Of a stretch of 64,000 bases of DNA, positions 30,090 to 40,260 are shown piece after piece (the stretch's first letter is position 1; every line of letters starts with the position of its first letter). The position numbers were made by a program, and so were the translations under genes. Source of the stretch: a bacterium BMS3Abin06 (GTDB taxonomy: Bacteria; Nitrospirota; Thermodesulfovibrionia; UBA6902); assembly GCA_002897895.1 (NCBI GenBank), contig BDSY01000032.1:1-64000 (forward strand), read 5' to 3'. The notes beneath the pieces are model-generated. The model saw only the letters and a list, made by a program, of their open reading frames with translations. It was not told where the DNA came from and ran no database searches.

Positions 30090-30932
30090 ATGTTAGCCAA
30101 AAGAATAATACCATGTCTTGATGTCAGGGACGGCAGAGTTGTAAAGGGGGTTAATTTTCAGAACCTTACTGATGCAGGCGACCCTGTCGAGAATGCCAAG
30201 TTTTACGATGAGCAGGGCGCTGATGAACTTGTGTTTCTTGATGTAACTGCTTCTCATGAAAAGAGGAAGATTATTTTAGATGTTGTTGCACGGACGGCAG
30301 ATGATGTTTTTATGCCGCTTACCGTCGGCGGAGGAATCAGGACACTTGATGATATAAGAGACCTCCTCAATGCCGGTTGTGACAAGGTTTCAATTAACAC
30401 AACTGCTGTCCGCGATCCGTATTTTATCAGACAGGCATCCGAACGCTTCGGCAGCCAGTGCATAGTTGTTGCAGTTGATGCAAAGAGGGTGGTAGAGGGC
30501 ATGAGATTTGAACCTGGTGAACCATGGTTAGGCGATCCGTACTTAAGTGAAGTTCGCCTCGGAATTCCTTCAAATGGCGATACAGTCTGGGCGCTTTCAA
30601 CACACGGCGGCAGAAAAATGAGGCGTCTTGATGCCGTGAAATGGGCAAAGAAAATGCAAGACCTCGGAGCAGGCGAAATATTGCTTACAAGCATGGACAG
30701 GGATGGAACAAAGGACGGTTATGATATTAAGCTGACAAGAAAGATATCAGAGACAGTAACGATCCCTGTTGTTGCATCAGGCGGGGTAGGGACGCTTGAA
30801 CATTTGCGCGAGGGGCTTGTTGAAGGAAAGGCCGATGCCGCGCTTGCCGCTTCGATTTTTCACTACAGGGAATACTCGGTACACGAGGCCAAAGAATATC
30901 TGAAGTCAAAAGGTGTTCCGGTCAGGCTTTAA
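30090..30932 (+). CDS. hisF: Imidazole glycerol phosphate synthase subunit HisF
   Basis: [44 protein letters not shown]. Confidence 0.97.
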   Translation: MLAKRIIPCLDVRDGRVVKGVNFQNLTDAGDPVENAKFYDEQGADELVFLDVTASHEKRKIILDVVARTADDVFMPLTVGGGIRTLDDIRDLLNAGCDKVSINTTAVRDPYFIRQASERFGSQCIVVAVDAKRVVEGMRFEPGEPWLGDPYLSEVRLGIPSNGDTVWALSTHGGRKMRRLDAVKWAKKMQDLGAGEILLTSMDRDGTKDGYDIKLTRKISETVTIPVVASGGVGTLEHLREGLVEGKADAALAASIFHYREYSVHEAKEYLKSKGVPVRL

Positions 30933-30955
30933 TTGATATCTCAATTACGCTTTCA

Positions 30956-31195
30956 TCATTTAATCTTTTTCAGTAACCGGCGTTTTTTCCCGTAAAGGTA
31001 TTCATCATGTTTCCCGGCTGTATCTTTGAAGCTGCTTTTCCCTACCCCTATGATACTCATTGCTTTCTTTATTGCATTGTCTATTTCGGCTTTCTTTGAG
31101 ATAGTGAGTTCAACTTTTTCGCGTTCCTTGAGACGCACCTTTTTAGTTGGTTTAAAAACACCATCTTCATATATAGCTTCTATTGTTTGAGCCAT
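30956..31195 (-). CDS. DUF104 / AF2212-like putative antitoxin
   Basis: QTIEAIYEDGVFKPTKKVRLKEREKVELTI N-terminus. Confidence 0.8.
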   Translation of the reverse strand: MAQTIEAIYEDGVFKPTKKVRLKEREKVELTISKKAEIDNAIKKAMSIIGVGKSSFKDTAGKHDEYLYGKKRRLLKKIK

Positions 31196-31448
31196 TGGAA
31201 CCTCTCAATTTTTTACACAATTTAAATATCCTCTTTTGAGGAGGAATTGTCTTATTTTACCATAAATATTAATTCATGCCCAAAATATTAAATCTTCGAC
31301 GTCCAGACCTAATAAAGAACATTAAAATATGAACTAACCATCGAGTATCGAATAAAAGAGTTTTTGTCTGACGCAAAATAAATTTATATACCGGACAATA
31401 GCCCTGATGATTTTCAAGATAATCTGCTGCTTGTCTTCGCCAGCCTCT

Positions 31449-31685
31449 TTAAGCGCGGATAGTAAAATAAAGCAACCCTTCTCTTTCTTTTAATTCGAGG
31501 AGATTATACCCTTCCTGAGCACAAAGTGACGGGATACTTTCTTTAGTTGTAATATCATTGGTTATAACCTGGAGCGCCTTGCCTTTTTTCATTTCTTTAA
31601 GCGCCTTACTTGTCATAACAGTCGGTACCGGACACAATAGTCCCTGCACATCGAGTATCTTATCAACTTTTTCCTTATGCTGCAT
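31449..31685 (-). CDS. TusA/SirA-like sulfurtransferase
   Basis: ILDVQGLLCPVPTVMTSKALKEMKKGKALQVITND (CPxP motif). Confidence 0.9.
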   Translation of the reverse strand: MQHKEKVDKILDVQGLLCPVPTVMTSKALKEMKKGKALQVITNDITTKESIPSLCAQEGYNLLELKEREGLLYFTIRA

Positions 31686-31872
31686 AATCCTCTGATCTAA
31701 ACCACCCTTTATACTATAACGCTATCAAAAAATCCTGCAAAAGTAAATTAAACAGATTGTTTTTGAATCCATATTGAAGTTCACATGCCTGTTTGCAGCA
31801 CGGCCCTGATATGCAGGTTCAGCAATCGGGAAAGTTGATGAATACTCTCTTTATTTAGTAAATTAAAAGAGG

Positions 31873-33558
31873 GTGTACACTATTTTGCTGTTTGCCCGCT
31901 TAATCATGGGATGGATATCCTATCATATCAGCGAAGAAAGCTTAATAGCGGTAATATGTGCCATCATTGCGTTCAGGGCTTTTAAATCCTCTAAATCGGA
32001 ACACCTTACACTGGAGATAAAGAGCAGGATTTATCTTATTGCTTCAGGTTTCATCTTATTGAGCATCAGCAGCGCTGCCCACGCCTTTATTCATGCCTTT
32101 CAAATGAACCTGAACCTGCTTTATCAAACCCTCCTCGGTTATTGCCTCGGCCTCCTTATGCTGATTTCAGCAGTTTCTTTAGAAAAACCGTGGAATAAAA
32201 AATTCTTACCCTTTTTTTATATCCCCCTGCTGGTTCTGCTTCATCCGAAGATATACACGATATTCCCGATTTTCGGGCAATTCCGCCCGTTGGGATGGGT
32301 TATAGTATCATATCTCTCCGGGGTTGTATGCATGCTGTATATAGCAGCTTATTACCGGACAGGGGCAGGAAAATATCTATACTCATCCTTCGGCCATGTC
32401 CTGATATGCATATCCGCCATCCTGTTATTCTTCCCTGCTCCGATCGGTTCCAGGCCATGGATATACGGCCATTTACTGAGACCACTGGGGTTTATAACAC
32501 TCTTCTTCAGCATGAAGCGCGGGGACCTTGCAAAATTAACAGGCAGCGTCCTTTATAAGGCCCTTACGGCATTCAGTCTGCTTGCGTCAATTCCCCTGTT
32601 CGTTTACGGCACGGTTATACTCTATGAAAATATCAGCCCTATTGATCTTATGGGAAGGAGTGTTATCGTATTTGTGATTCTTTTTATCACCCTTGCTTCT
32701 GCGCTGCTTTTCGGACTGGGGCTTATTATCAGTCTGCTGCGCCCTATTCTAAGGTTGAAGGATTCAGTGGACAGGCTTGTAGAAAAAGGATTGAATGAAA
32801 AAATAGAGGTTACAAGCAATGATGAAATAGGAGAACTTTCCAATGCATATAACGAGATGGTCGTTAAGCTGCGGCAGTCAATTTCGGAACAGGACAGGCT
32901 GAGCAGGCTTGCTGCGACAGGAGAGCTTTCCGCAACCCTTGCCCATGAAATAAAAAACCCGCTTAATGCAATAAGCGTTGCATCCGCATACATCAAGGAA
33001 AATTACAAGGGCAGGCTTATCAGGGAGTTTATTAATATAATCCAAAGTGAGGCATCAAGAATAAACAAGTTAACGACATCACTGCTGAACTTTGCCAAGC
33101 CGGTAAAACCCGAGCCCGGGCAAGCTGATATCAATAAACTTGTAAAAGAAGTGGCAACTCTTATGAAAGAGGAATTAAAAGAGCGGAATGTTGACATTGA
33201 ACTATTAACTGCAAATGACATTCCGCTTTTTAATTTTGATTATAATCAGATAAAGCAGGTAGTATTAAACCTTGTAATCAATTCCTTTGATGCAATAGAG
33301 GGAGAAGGACGAATTAAAATACAAATACGTTCATCAAACGGAAATGTGCTTCTTTCAGTGGAGGATAACGGAAAGGGAATATCTGCTGAAGACATGCAAG
33401 ATATATTTAATCCCTTTTTCACAACAAAGACCCGTGGCACCGGCCTGGGACTTGCCGTGTCAAAGAAGATTGCCAAAGAACATGGCGGGGATTTATTAAT
33501 AGAAAGTATTCCCTCTCAGGGGAGTAAATTTACTCTCTTATTACCTGTCAGAACATGA
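31873..33558 (+). CDS. Membrane sensor histidine kinase (HAMP, HisKA, HATPase)
   Basis: LAATGELSATLAHEIKNPLNAISVA H-box; N/G boxes VLNLVINSFDAIEG, VEDNGKGIS, GTGLGLAVSKKIAKEHGG. Confidence 0.93.
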   Translation: MYTILLFARLIMGWISYHISEESLIAVICAIIAFRAFKSSKSEHLTLEIKSRIYLIASGFILLSISSAAHAFIHAFQMNLNLLYQTLLGYCLGLLMLISAVSLEKPWNKKFLPFFYIPLLVLLHPKIYTIFPIFGQFRPLGWVIVSYLSGVVCMLYIAAYYRTGAGKYLYSSFGHVLICISAILLFFPAPIGSRPWIYGHLLRPLGFITLFFSMKRGDLAKLTGSVLYKALTAFSLLASIPLFVYGTVILYENISPIDLMGRSVIVFVILFITLASALLFGLGLIISLLRPILRLKDSVDRLVEKGLNEKIEVTSNDEIGELSNAYNEMVVKLRQSISEQDRLSRLAATGELSATLAHEIKNPLNAISVASAYIKENYKGRLIREFINIIQSEASRINKLTTSLLNFAKPVKPEPGQADINKLVKEVATLMKEELKERNVDIELLTANDIPLFNFDYNQIKQVVLNLVINSFDAIEGEGRIKIQIRSSNGNVLLSVEDNGKGISAEDMQDIFNPFFTTKTRGTGLGLAVSKKIAKEHGGDLLIESIPSQGSKFTLLLPVRT

Positions 33559-34883
33559 AATACAACATCTTAATCATCGAAGATGAAATTAATACTTTAA
33601 AGGTGCTCTCAACCGCACTTAAAAAGGAGAAGTTTAATATAGAGACTTCCCTGACCGGTGAGGACGCACTTGAGATGCTGAGGGACAACCGGTATGATCT
33701 TGTTTTAACAGATTATAAACTCCCCGGTATTAACGGAGAGACCCTGCTGGAGCAAATAAAGTCAAAAGACTCTCAGATTCCGGTCATACTCCTCACTGCA
33801 TACGGAACCATTGACCTCGCAGTAAATGCCATGAAAAAGGGAGCCTATACATATCTCACCAAACCGGTAAATCTCAAGCTCCTGATTTCAACAGTAAAAG
33901 ATGCGTTACGGCTAAAAGAACAAAAGTTAAATAATGACATTCCCGGCAGTAACCAGTTCCTGAATATTTTCGGCAAATCAAAGGCCATACAGGAAGTGTT
34001 CTCCATGATACAAAGAATCAGCAAGACTGATGCAAGCGTGCTTATACTCGGAGAAAGCGGCACAGGAAAAGAACTGGTGGCAAGGGCCTTACACTATACT
34101 TCATTAAGGGCGGACAAGCCGTTTATTCCTATAGACTGCACTACCATTCCTTTAGAGCTTATGGAAAGCGAACTCTTTGGTTATGAGAAAGGCGCCTTCA
34201 CCTGCGCCTACAGCAACAAAATCGGTCTTATAGAAATGGCACAGGGGGGTACTGTCTTCTTTGACGAGATCGGCGACCTCGACTATGCGCTGCAAAAAAA
34301 ATTACTCAGATTTCTCCAGGAGAAAGAGTTTCAGAGGTTAGGCGGGAAAGGGAAGATAAAAATCGATGTCCGGGTACTTACTGCAACTAACAGGAATCTG
34401 GAAGAAGCGGTTGAAAAAGGTGAGTTCAGGGCAGACCTTTACTACAGGCTCAACGTGATATCAATATACGTGCCGTCTCTCAATGAGAGAAAAGAGGACA
34501 TTCCATTGCTGGCTTCTCACTTTCTTGAAGAATTCAGCAGGAAAAACAAGAAGGCGATTCGCGGATTTGACCAGAATGTCATGGATATCTTTATAAACTA
34601 TGAATGGCCGGGAAATGTACGCGAACTGGAAAATCTTATAGAGCGTTCTGTAATTCTCTGCCCTTATGACCAGATAAATGTGGAATGCCTTCCTCGTAAA
34701 TTAAAACTCATGGGGGATGAAGAGTTCCCGTCGCCTGAAAGTTTAAACCTCCCGGAGATGGAAAAGAAGATCATACTCAAAGCCCTGGAAAAATCATCCT
34801 GGAATCAATCAAAAGCTGCACATTTATTGGGTATAACCCGTAAACAGCTCAGAACGAAAATGAAAAACCTGGAATTATTATAG
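33555..34883 (+). CDS. Sigma-54-dependent response regulator (NtrC family)
   Basis: REC domain; LILGESGTGKELVARALHY; ELFGYEKGAFTCA; C-terminal Fis-type HTH. Confidence 0.95.
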   Translation: MKYNILIIEDEINTLKVLSTALKKEKFNIETSLTGEDALEMLRDNRYDLVLTDYKLPGINGETLLEQIKSKDSQIPVILLTAYGTIDLAVNAMKKGAYTYLTKPVNLKLLISTVKDALRLKEQKLNNDIPGSNQFLNIFGKSKAIQEVFSMIQRISKTDASVLILGESGTGKELVARALHYTSLRADKPFIPIDCTTIPLELMESELFGYEKGAFTCAYSNKIGLIEMAQGGTVFFDEIGDLDYALQKKLLRFLQEKEFQRLGGKGKIKIDVRVLTATNRNLEEAVEKGEFRADLYYRLNVISIYVPSLNERKEDIPLLASHFLEEFSRKNKKAIRGFDQNVMDIFINYEWPGNVRELENLIERSVILCPYDQINVECLPRKLKLMGDEEFPSPESLNLPEMEKKIILKALEKSSWNQSKAAHLLGITRKQLRTKMKNLELL

Positions 34884-35111
34884 CATTGACCTGTTTAAAA
34901 AATTTGCTGAAAATATTCAACCGGATTCAGATTTTTTAAATACTTGCATTATATTCTGAATTTATAGCGTTATAACCAAGTATTCATGTTTGAATTTTCC
35001 ATATTGACATAAGCCTGCATCATAGTATTTAATAATACCGTGGTTTTATTATCTCTATAAAATCAATACATTCACTGCCGCAAAAACATCATCTAAAAAG
35101 GAGGGTCTCAT

Positions 35112-36065
35112 ATGTTACTGCTGCACAAAAAAGTGAAAAACCTCAGGAAGACAATCATCACGCTTGTCTCCGCACTGTTTTTACTGATTTGTCTGTCCGC
35201 CGGTTATCAAAATGCCTATGCCGGTGCAGATGTTCCATCGCTTGTTGAAACCGAATGGCTCGCGGAAAATCTGCAAAAAGAGGAATTGCGCATTATTTAT
35301 ATAGCAGCAATGTCTCCCGGGGATAAACAAAACTTTGACGCCAAACATATTCCCGGCGCTCTGTATCTTGATATCGGCAGTTTTATGAATGTCCTGGGCA
35401 ATGGCAGCGCACCGCCTGACAAGGCAAAATTTGAGGCCCTTATGGGCAGGCTCGGCATCAGCAATGATACCAATGTAGTGGTATTAAGCAAAGGCGGAGG
35501 CAACCCTTTTATCGCCAGCGCACTCTGGTTGATGGAATATTTCGGCCATGAAAAAATATGCTACCTGAATGGTGGAATGGCAAAATGGAATAAGGAAGGG
35601 CGGCAGACAACAGGAGCGCCTGCAAAGATAAATCCGGCAGTATTCAAGGCTTCACCGAATCCCTCCATCCTGGCCACCGCGGATTACGTATTAAAGAATC
35701 TCAGGAACCCGAAGGTTGTAATAGTCGATGCGCGCGGTAAAGGCGAATATGACGGGACACAAAATGTCGGACAGAATAAAAGAACAGGACACATTCCCGG
35801 AGCGATAAACCTCAATTTTTATCCCACCAACCTCAACAATGACGGAACCTTTAAATCAGTCAAGGAACTGAAGGCTGTTTATGAGGCAAAAGGGGTTACA
35901 AAGGATAAAGAGATTATATCATACTGCCAGGGGGGTGTACGCGCTGCAAACACCTATTTTGTGCTTAAACATCTCCTGGGTTATCCAGAGGTCAGAAATT
36001 ATGTAGGTTCGTGGGGTGAATGGGGGAACAGGCTGGACCCGGCCAGATATCCCTTGGAAAAATAA
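35112..36065 (+). CDS. Exported two-domain rhodanese-type sulfurtransferase
   Basis: Signal peptide; DVPSLVETEWLAENLQKEELRIIYIA; active-site loop IISYCQGGVRAANTYF. Confidence 0.9.
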   Translation: MLLLHKKVKNLRKTIITLVSALFLLICLSAGYQNAYAGADVPSLVETEWLAENLQKEELRIIYIAAMSPGDKQNFDAKHIPGALYLDIGSFMNVLGNGSAPPDKAKFEALMGRLGISNDTNVVVLSKGGGNPFIASALWLMEYFGHEKICYLNGGMAKWNKEGRQTTGAPAKINPAVFKASPNPSILATADYVLKNLRNPKVVIVDARGKGEYDGTQNVGQNKRTGHIPGAINLNFYPTNLNNDGTFKSVKELKAVYEAKGVTKDKEIISYCQGGVRAANTYFVLKHLLGYPEVRNYVGSWGEWGNRLDPARYPLEK

Positions 36066-36140
36066 AATAACTATTCAGCCGCAGTCTCTGTGAGTCTGCG
36101 GCTGAATTGCAAAAAAAAACCGGAAAGGAGGTATGAAAAA

Positions 36141-36413
36141 ATGGCAAAGAAGATCGCAATCCTGGTCAGAGAAAGACAGGGCGAAGCCCTCAGAATGGGC
36201 GTGGGTATGATCCTCGCTGATGATGCTGTCGATGTATATGTGCTGGACAGGGCAGTGGAAAAAACAGATGACAATGACCTGAACCTTGAGACAATGGGTG
36301 ATATGGACGTCAAAGTTTTCACTAACTTCAAGGGAAATGAGAACATGGAATATCTTACCACAGAGGAGATAGCCCAAAAAATCCTTGAATATGACCACAT
36401 ATTGCCTTACTGA
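36141..36413 (+). CDS. DsrE-like small protein
   Basis: MAKKIAILVRERQGEALRMGVGMILADDAVDVYVLDRAV; RBS AAAGGAGG upstream. Confidence 0.7.
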   Translation: MAKKIAILVRERQGEALRMGVGMILADDAVDVYVLDRAVEKTDDNDLNLETMGDMDVKVFTNFKGNENMEYLTTEEIAQKILEYDHILPY

Positions 36414-36484
36414 AACACCGGGAACAATTTTCATTTGAGAGGAGACGCACAGCTGACAATCTTGTTAAAGGAGGCAAAAGGAAA

Positions 36485-36652
36485 ATGAAGATTTTATATC
36501 TATTAAAACAGACGCCTGATGAGACACTGAATAAATTCATTGAAGAGCATAAAAAGTCAAACGAGGTTACAATCATAAACATCAACGAGAACAAAAACTA
36601 CGATGAGATCGTTGATTCTATTGTATCAACCGACAAGGTCATTTCCTGGTGA
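36485..36652 (+). CDS. DsrH/TusB-like small protein (not in supplied ORF track)
   Basis: MKILYLLKQTPDETLNKFIEEHKKSNEVTIININENKNYDEIVDSIVSTDKVISW*; AAGGAGG upstream. Confidence 0.7.
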   Translation: MKILYLLKQTPDETLNKFIEEHKKSNEVTIININENKNYDEIVDSIVSTDKVISW

Positions 36653-36689
36653 CCCTGAACCAGCTTTATATTAAGGAGGAAGATAAACG

Positions 36690-36992
36690 ATGAAACTTGG
36701 AATTCTGGTCAATACCGATAAGCGCCCCGGGGATATCTCAGGAATTGCAAAATCGGCTGTATCAAAGGGCCACGAAGTTATTATATTCAATATGGATGAC
36801 GGCACAAAACTGTTAGGTAATACTTCTTTTACTGAATTATGCAATACAAAAGGGGTTACAATGAGTTATTGTGACCACAGCGCCAAGAGCAAGGGAGTGT
36901 CCGCAGAAGGAGTTCCTAAAGAAATTTCATGCGGAAGCCAGTATGACAATGCGTTGATGGCTCATGAGGCCGACAAGATAATTATTCTGTAA
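36690..36992 (+). CDS. DsrE family protein
   Basis: MKLGILVNTDKRPGDISGIAKSAVSKGHEVIIFNMDDGTKLL; DNALMAHEADKIIIL. Confidence 0.8.
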   Translation: MKLGILVNTDKRPGDISGIAKSAVSKGHEVIIFNMDDGTKLLGNTSFTELCNTKGVTMSYCDHSAKSKGVSAEGVPKEISCGSQYDNALMAHEADKIIIL

Positions 36993-37017
36993 CAGCCTTC
37001 CGGCGTCAGGAATTACA

Positions 37018-37056
37018 GTAACTACTCAGGAAGTCACCCTGGGTAGTTACTGTTTC
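37018..37056. repeat. Short hairpin of GTAACTACTCAGG repeat ends (terminator-like)
   Basis: AGTAACTACTCAGG-AAGTCA-CCCTGGGTAGTTACT then T-rich. Confidence 0.6.
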
Positions 37057-37575
37057 TTTATTGAATCCGTTCGACTTTTCTCATACCGCTTCTGCTTTTT
37101 GTATTCCGGTGCATAGACGACAACAGAATCACAAGCCGGAATGTGTTAAATGAGAATAGGGTGCGTGTAGTGATTTCAAGTGAATCGGGACAGGGTATGA
37201 CAGAAGATATCAAGCAAAAAATTAAAGGTCTTTATCTCTCTGAAATGTTCGACACCTCTGCAGGAATTTTCAAATATACTACGCTTGTAAAAATATATCG
37301 GCACAGGCATAATATTCGTTGAGAATCAGAAGAAAACAGATTAACGGGAGACTTCACAGTGGCTGTACGGCACTGATTAAACAATCCGGATTATGAATAA
37401 TAAAGAGAGGTAATCAAACAATAAATTTTTTTAATTGGACTATTACAGCAGCGTTTATTAATATGGGAATTCACTTACTGGAATTAAGCAGCAATATACA
37501 TATTGAGTCAGTAGTCTGAATTCTCTTTTTTCTCAAAAATTAATAAAAAATATTTAAAAGGAGGTTTCCAATTCT

Positions 37576-39000
37576 GTGGAAAACATCGAGAAAAGAAATC
37601 AGGTTTGGGCTTTTATCGTCACAGGCGTACTCGCGCTTATCAGTTTGATCTACTACAATGCGGATGTATACTATATCTATCTTGTGGTATATATCTGGTT
37701 CGGATTTGCGTACGGGATGATGCTTCAGTACGGCAGGTTCTGCATGGCCTCGGCCTCGCGTGACCTTTTTGCAGCAGGTGTGCCGCGAATGGCAGTGGGA
37801 ATTCTGATAGCTCTTGTTTTTTTCAGTCTTGTCAGCGTATTTCTGTCTGCAACAAACATGAGCACCTTCCATCCAGGGCCTATAGGTCCGCATGAAGTAG
37901 TCGGGGGAATTATTTTCGGTGTGGGGATGGTCCTCGCCGGAGGCTGTGCATCAGGCTCCCTATATAAAATCGGCGAAGGTAACGGCACATCTATCCTCTC
38001 TATTCTCGGGATTTCCTTCGGTCAGGCAATATTCGTGGACGTAGGCGGTGTCTTTAACAAACTTCTCCCTCAGTCATGGGTGGAAACTGCCGAGGCAACA
38101 AAATGGATACCCGCGGACAAGATGACATCATGGTTTGACCACTTCCTCGCAGGTTATGTTTTAATCAAACCCCAGATCGTGCTGGCTGATACAAAGGCCA
38201 TATCCTCTATGGCGGGCGGCACCATGAAATACTTTCTGGGCAATTCTCTTATCAATACAATTATCCCTTCTCTCCTGGTGCTTTTTCTTATTTATTACTT
38301 CTATACAAGAAAAGGCTTTATGAAGAAGAGAAAGAAAAAGAAAGCCAGCACCGGTTTCGGCGCTGAAATTGCCGGAATCTGGAATATCGTAACTGCCTCC
38401 CAGAGAACCACTTTTATGGGAATACTCATCGGTATAACGGCAGGAATCCACATTTTCACAATGAAGGGAATGCAGATCAGGTTTGCGGTTAACAATTTCG
38501 GACAGCTTTTGACGCGGATGGGACATACAGGAGATGTTTCCATTACAGGCAAAGTCTTTGATCCCGGTTACTGGTATATTACAACCCAGGAGTCCCAGTT
38601 TGCCGGATGGATCATGGAAAAACTCGGCTGGAATGTGCGTGACAATGTGTTTTTCGGCATTATGAACGGCCTTCCCGAGCTGTGGCGCAATCCGGCCCTC
38701 TGGATGTCACTCGGTATTATCTTCGGCGCCATGGTAATGGCCCTGCTCAAAAAAGAATTTAAATTTAAACTGCCGAAGGGTGAACTCATTGTCTGGGGAC
38801 TCGGGGGCGGGCTGCTCATGGGCATAGGCGCAAGAATTGCACTGGGATGCAACATAGGGGCATTCTTTATCAGGGTTGCAGGAGGCGATCCGGGCGGCTG
38901 GTTGTTCGGTATCGGAATGGTACTCGGCGGTTATGCGGGTGTCAGGTTCTTCAACTGGTGGACGGACAGAAAGATGGCTAAGGAAATGGAAGCATTCTGA
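37576..39000 (+). CDS. YeeE/YedE family transporter, full length
   Basis: MMLQYGRFCMASASRDLF; GVGMVLAGGCASGSLYKIGEGNG; GARIALGCNIGAFF; many TMs; GTG start. Confidence 0.9.
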   Translation: MENIEKRNQVWAFIVTGVLALISLIYYNADVYYIYLVVYIWFGFAYGMMLQYGRFCMASASRDLFAAGVPRMAVGILIALVFFSLVSVFLSATNMSTFHPGPIGPHEVVGGIIFGVGMVLAGGCASGSLYKIGEGNGTSILSILGISFGQAIFVDVGGVFNKLLPQSWVETAEATKWIPADKMTSWFDHFLAGYVLIKPQIVLADTKAISSMAGGTMKYFLGNSLINTIIPSLLVLFLIYYFYTRKGFMKKRKKKKASTGFGAEIAGIWNIVTASQRTTFMGILIGITAGIHIFTMKGMQIRFAVNNFGQLLTRMGHTGDVSITGKVFDPGYWYITTQESQFAGWIMEKLGWNVRDNVFFGIMNGLPELWRNPALWMSLGIIFGAMVMALLKKEFKFKLPKGELIVWGLGGGLLMGIGARIALGCNIGAFFIRVAGGDPGGWLFGIGMVLGGYAGVRFFNWWTDRKMAKEMEAF

Positions 39001-39045
39001 GAAAATAAAATAAAACAAAAAACAATTTAAAGGAGGAAATTTGTT

Positions 39046-39297
39046 ATGGCTATGAAATTTGAAAAAAAAGGGGATGGGACGTATATGCTGGATGTATGTG
39101 GATATGTTTGTCCGCATCCGCAGATATATACCAAAAAATCTCTTGAGAAAATGGAGGAAGGTGATATACTGGAGTTGATATTTGACAACCCGTCATCCGG
39201 CGAGACCATAGTCCAGATGTGCGATCAGGCCGGACATGAGATACTGGAAAAGAAAGAGGAAGGCGGCAAATTAATATACAGGATCGAAAAAGGTTGA
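39046..39297 (+). CDS. TusA/YedF-like sulfurtransferase
   Basis: MLDVCGYVCPHPQIYTKKSLEKMEEGDILELIFDNPSSGE. Confidence 0.88.
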   Translation: MAMKFEKKGDGTYMLDVCGYVCPHPQIYTKKSLEKMEEGDILELIFDNPSSGETIVQMCDQAGHEILEKKEEGGKLIYRIEKG

Positions 39298-39337
39298 GAA
39301 TTAAGAAGGCCGGAACTTTATAATACAGCGGGAGGAA

Positions 39338-39541
39338 ATGTTTATGAAAAATAGTTTATGGGTTATTATAATCATTGTGGTGGCGATCATTGCCTTTCTG
39401 GTCGGCTACAGCCAGCAACAGGGTGAAATGACCGGACAGACTGCTGCAGAACATGCCGGCACGACATCCGGTGGGTACGGGGGCGGCTATGGAGCGCCTT
39501 CCGGCGGGTACGGAGCTCCATCAGGCGGTTACGGACATTAA
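39338..39541 (+). CDS. Membrane-anchored GGYGAPS-repeat peptide
   Basis: One TM then GGYGGGYGAPSGGYGAPSGGYGH; RBS GGGAGGAA upstream. Confidence 0.65.
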   Translation: MFMKNSLWVIIIIVVAIIAFLVGYSQQQGEMTGQTAAEHAGTTSGGYGGGYGAPSGGYGAPSGGYGH

Positions 39542-39586
39542 TAAAACAATAAAGCCTATAAATTTGAGAGAGCAGGCGGGTGTTAA

Positions 39587-40063
39587 ATGAAAAAAATATT
39601 AATTGCAGTAGATGAAACAAAAGGCAGTAAAGATGCATTTGAAACAGGCAGTAATATATGTTCCTGTATGCGCCCCGATTCAATTGTACTGGTTTTTGTT
39701 GAAAAATTTGAAGGCAGGTCTTTAATGGATGAAATGCTGGGTGAAGCGGAAATGTCTACCTTAAGAGAGGAATTAGAGGGCACGGAATATAAAGAAGCAT
39801 TAGATAAGAAAGCAGATAGGATTCTGGAGTATTACAGGAAGGCCCTGAAAGAAAAAGGGATAACCGGAGTAAAATCTGTAATTAAGGCGGGCCATCCTGC
39901 TGATGAGATACTTAAGACAGCCGATGAAGAGGGTGTGGACATGATAATTATAGGTTCAAGGGGTAAAAGGACGTCGCATGTGTTCATGGGAAGCGTTAGT
40001 CGAGAGGTTGTCAACAGGTCTGAAGTCCCGGTTTTTGTTATAAAGGAACGAGGATCTCATTAA
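39587..40063 (+). CDS. Universal stress protein (UspA family)
   Basis: KKILIAVDETKGSKDAFE; DMIIIGSRGKRTSHVFMGSVSREVVNRSEVPVFVI. Confidence 0.92.
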   Translation: MKKILIAVDETKGSKDAFETGSNICSCMRPDSIVLVFVEKFEGRSLMDEMLGEAEMSTLREELEGTEYKEALDKKADRILEYYRKALKEKGITGVKSVIKAGHPADEILKTADEEGVDMIIIGSRGKRTSHVFMGSVSREVVNRSEVPVFVIKERGSH

Positions 40064-40126
40064 GCCGGATACTGAATAGCCGGCTGAGAAAACTTAAAGG
40101 TTTATATCCCATAATCTGTTACCAGT

Positions 40127-40169
40127 CCGGAAGAATCATATATTTCAGTGTGATTCTTCCGGTTTTTTT
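40127..40169 (+). terminator. Rho-independent terminator
   Basis: CCGGAAGAATCA ... TGATTCTTCCGG followed by TTTTTTTA. Confidence 0.85.
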
Positions 40170-40260
40170 ATTTATAGACCGCAGCAACAGCGCGATTTGA
40201 GAGAAATATTTTTTTATCAGTGGGGACACATGTAAACTAACATCTGTAAATTGTTATTAT

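Noticed and set aside
34884-35111. Sigma-54 promoter for the rhodanese operon
   Set aside because: No GG-N10-GC element with adequate match found by eye.
38161-39117. Minus-strand ORFs opposite yeeE and tusA
   Set aside because: Shadow ORFs of strongly supported plus-strand genes; no family resemblance.
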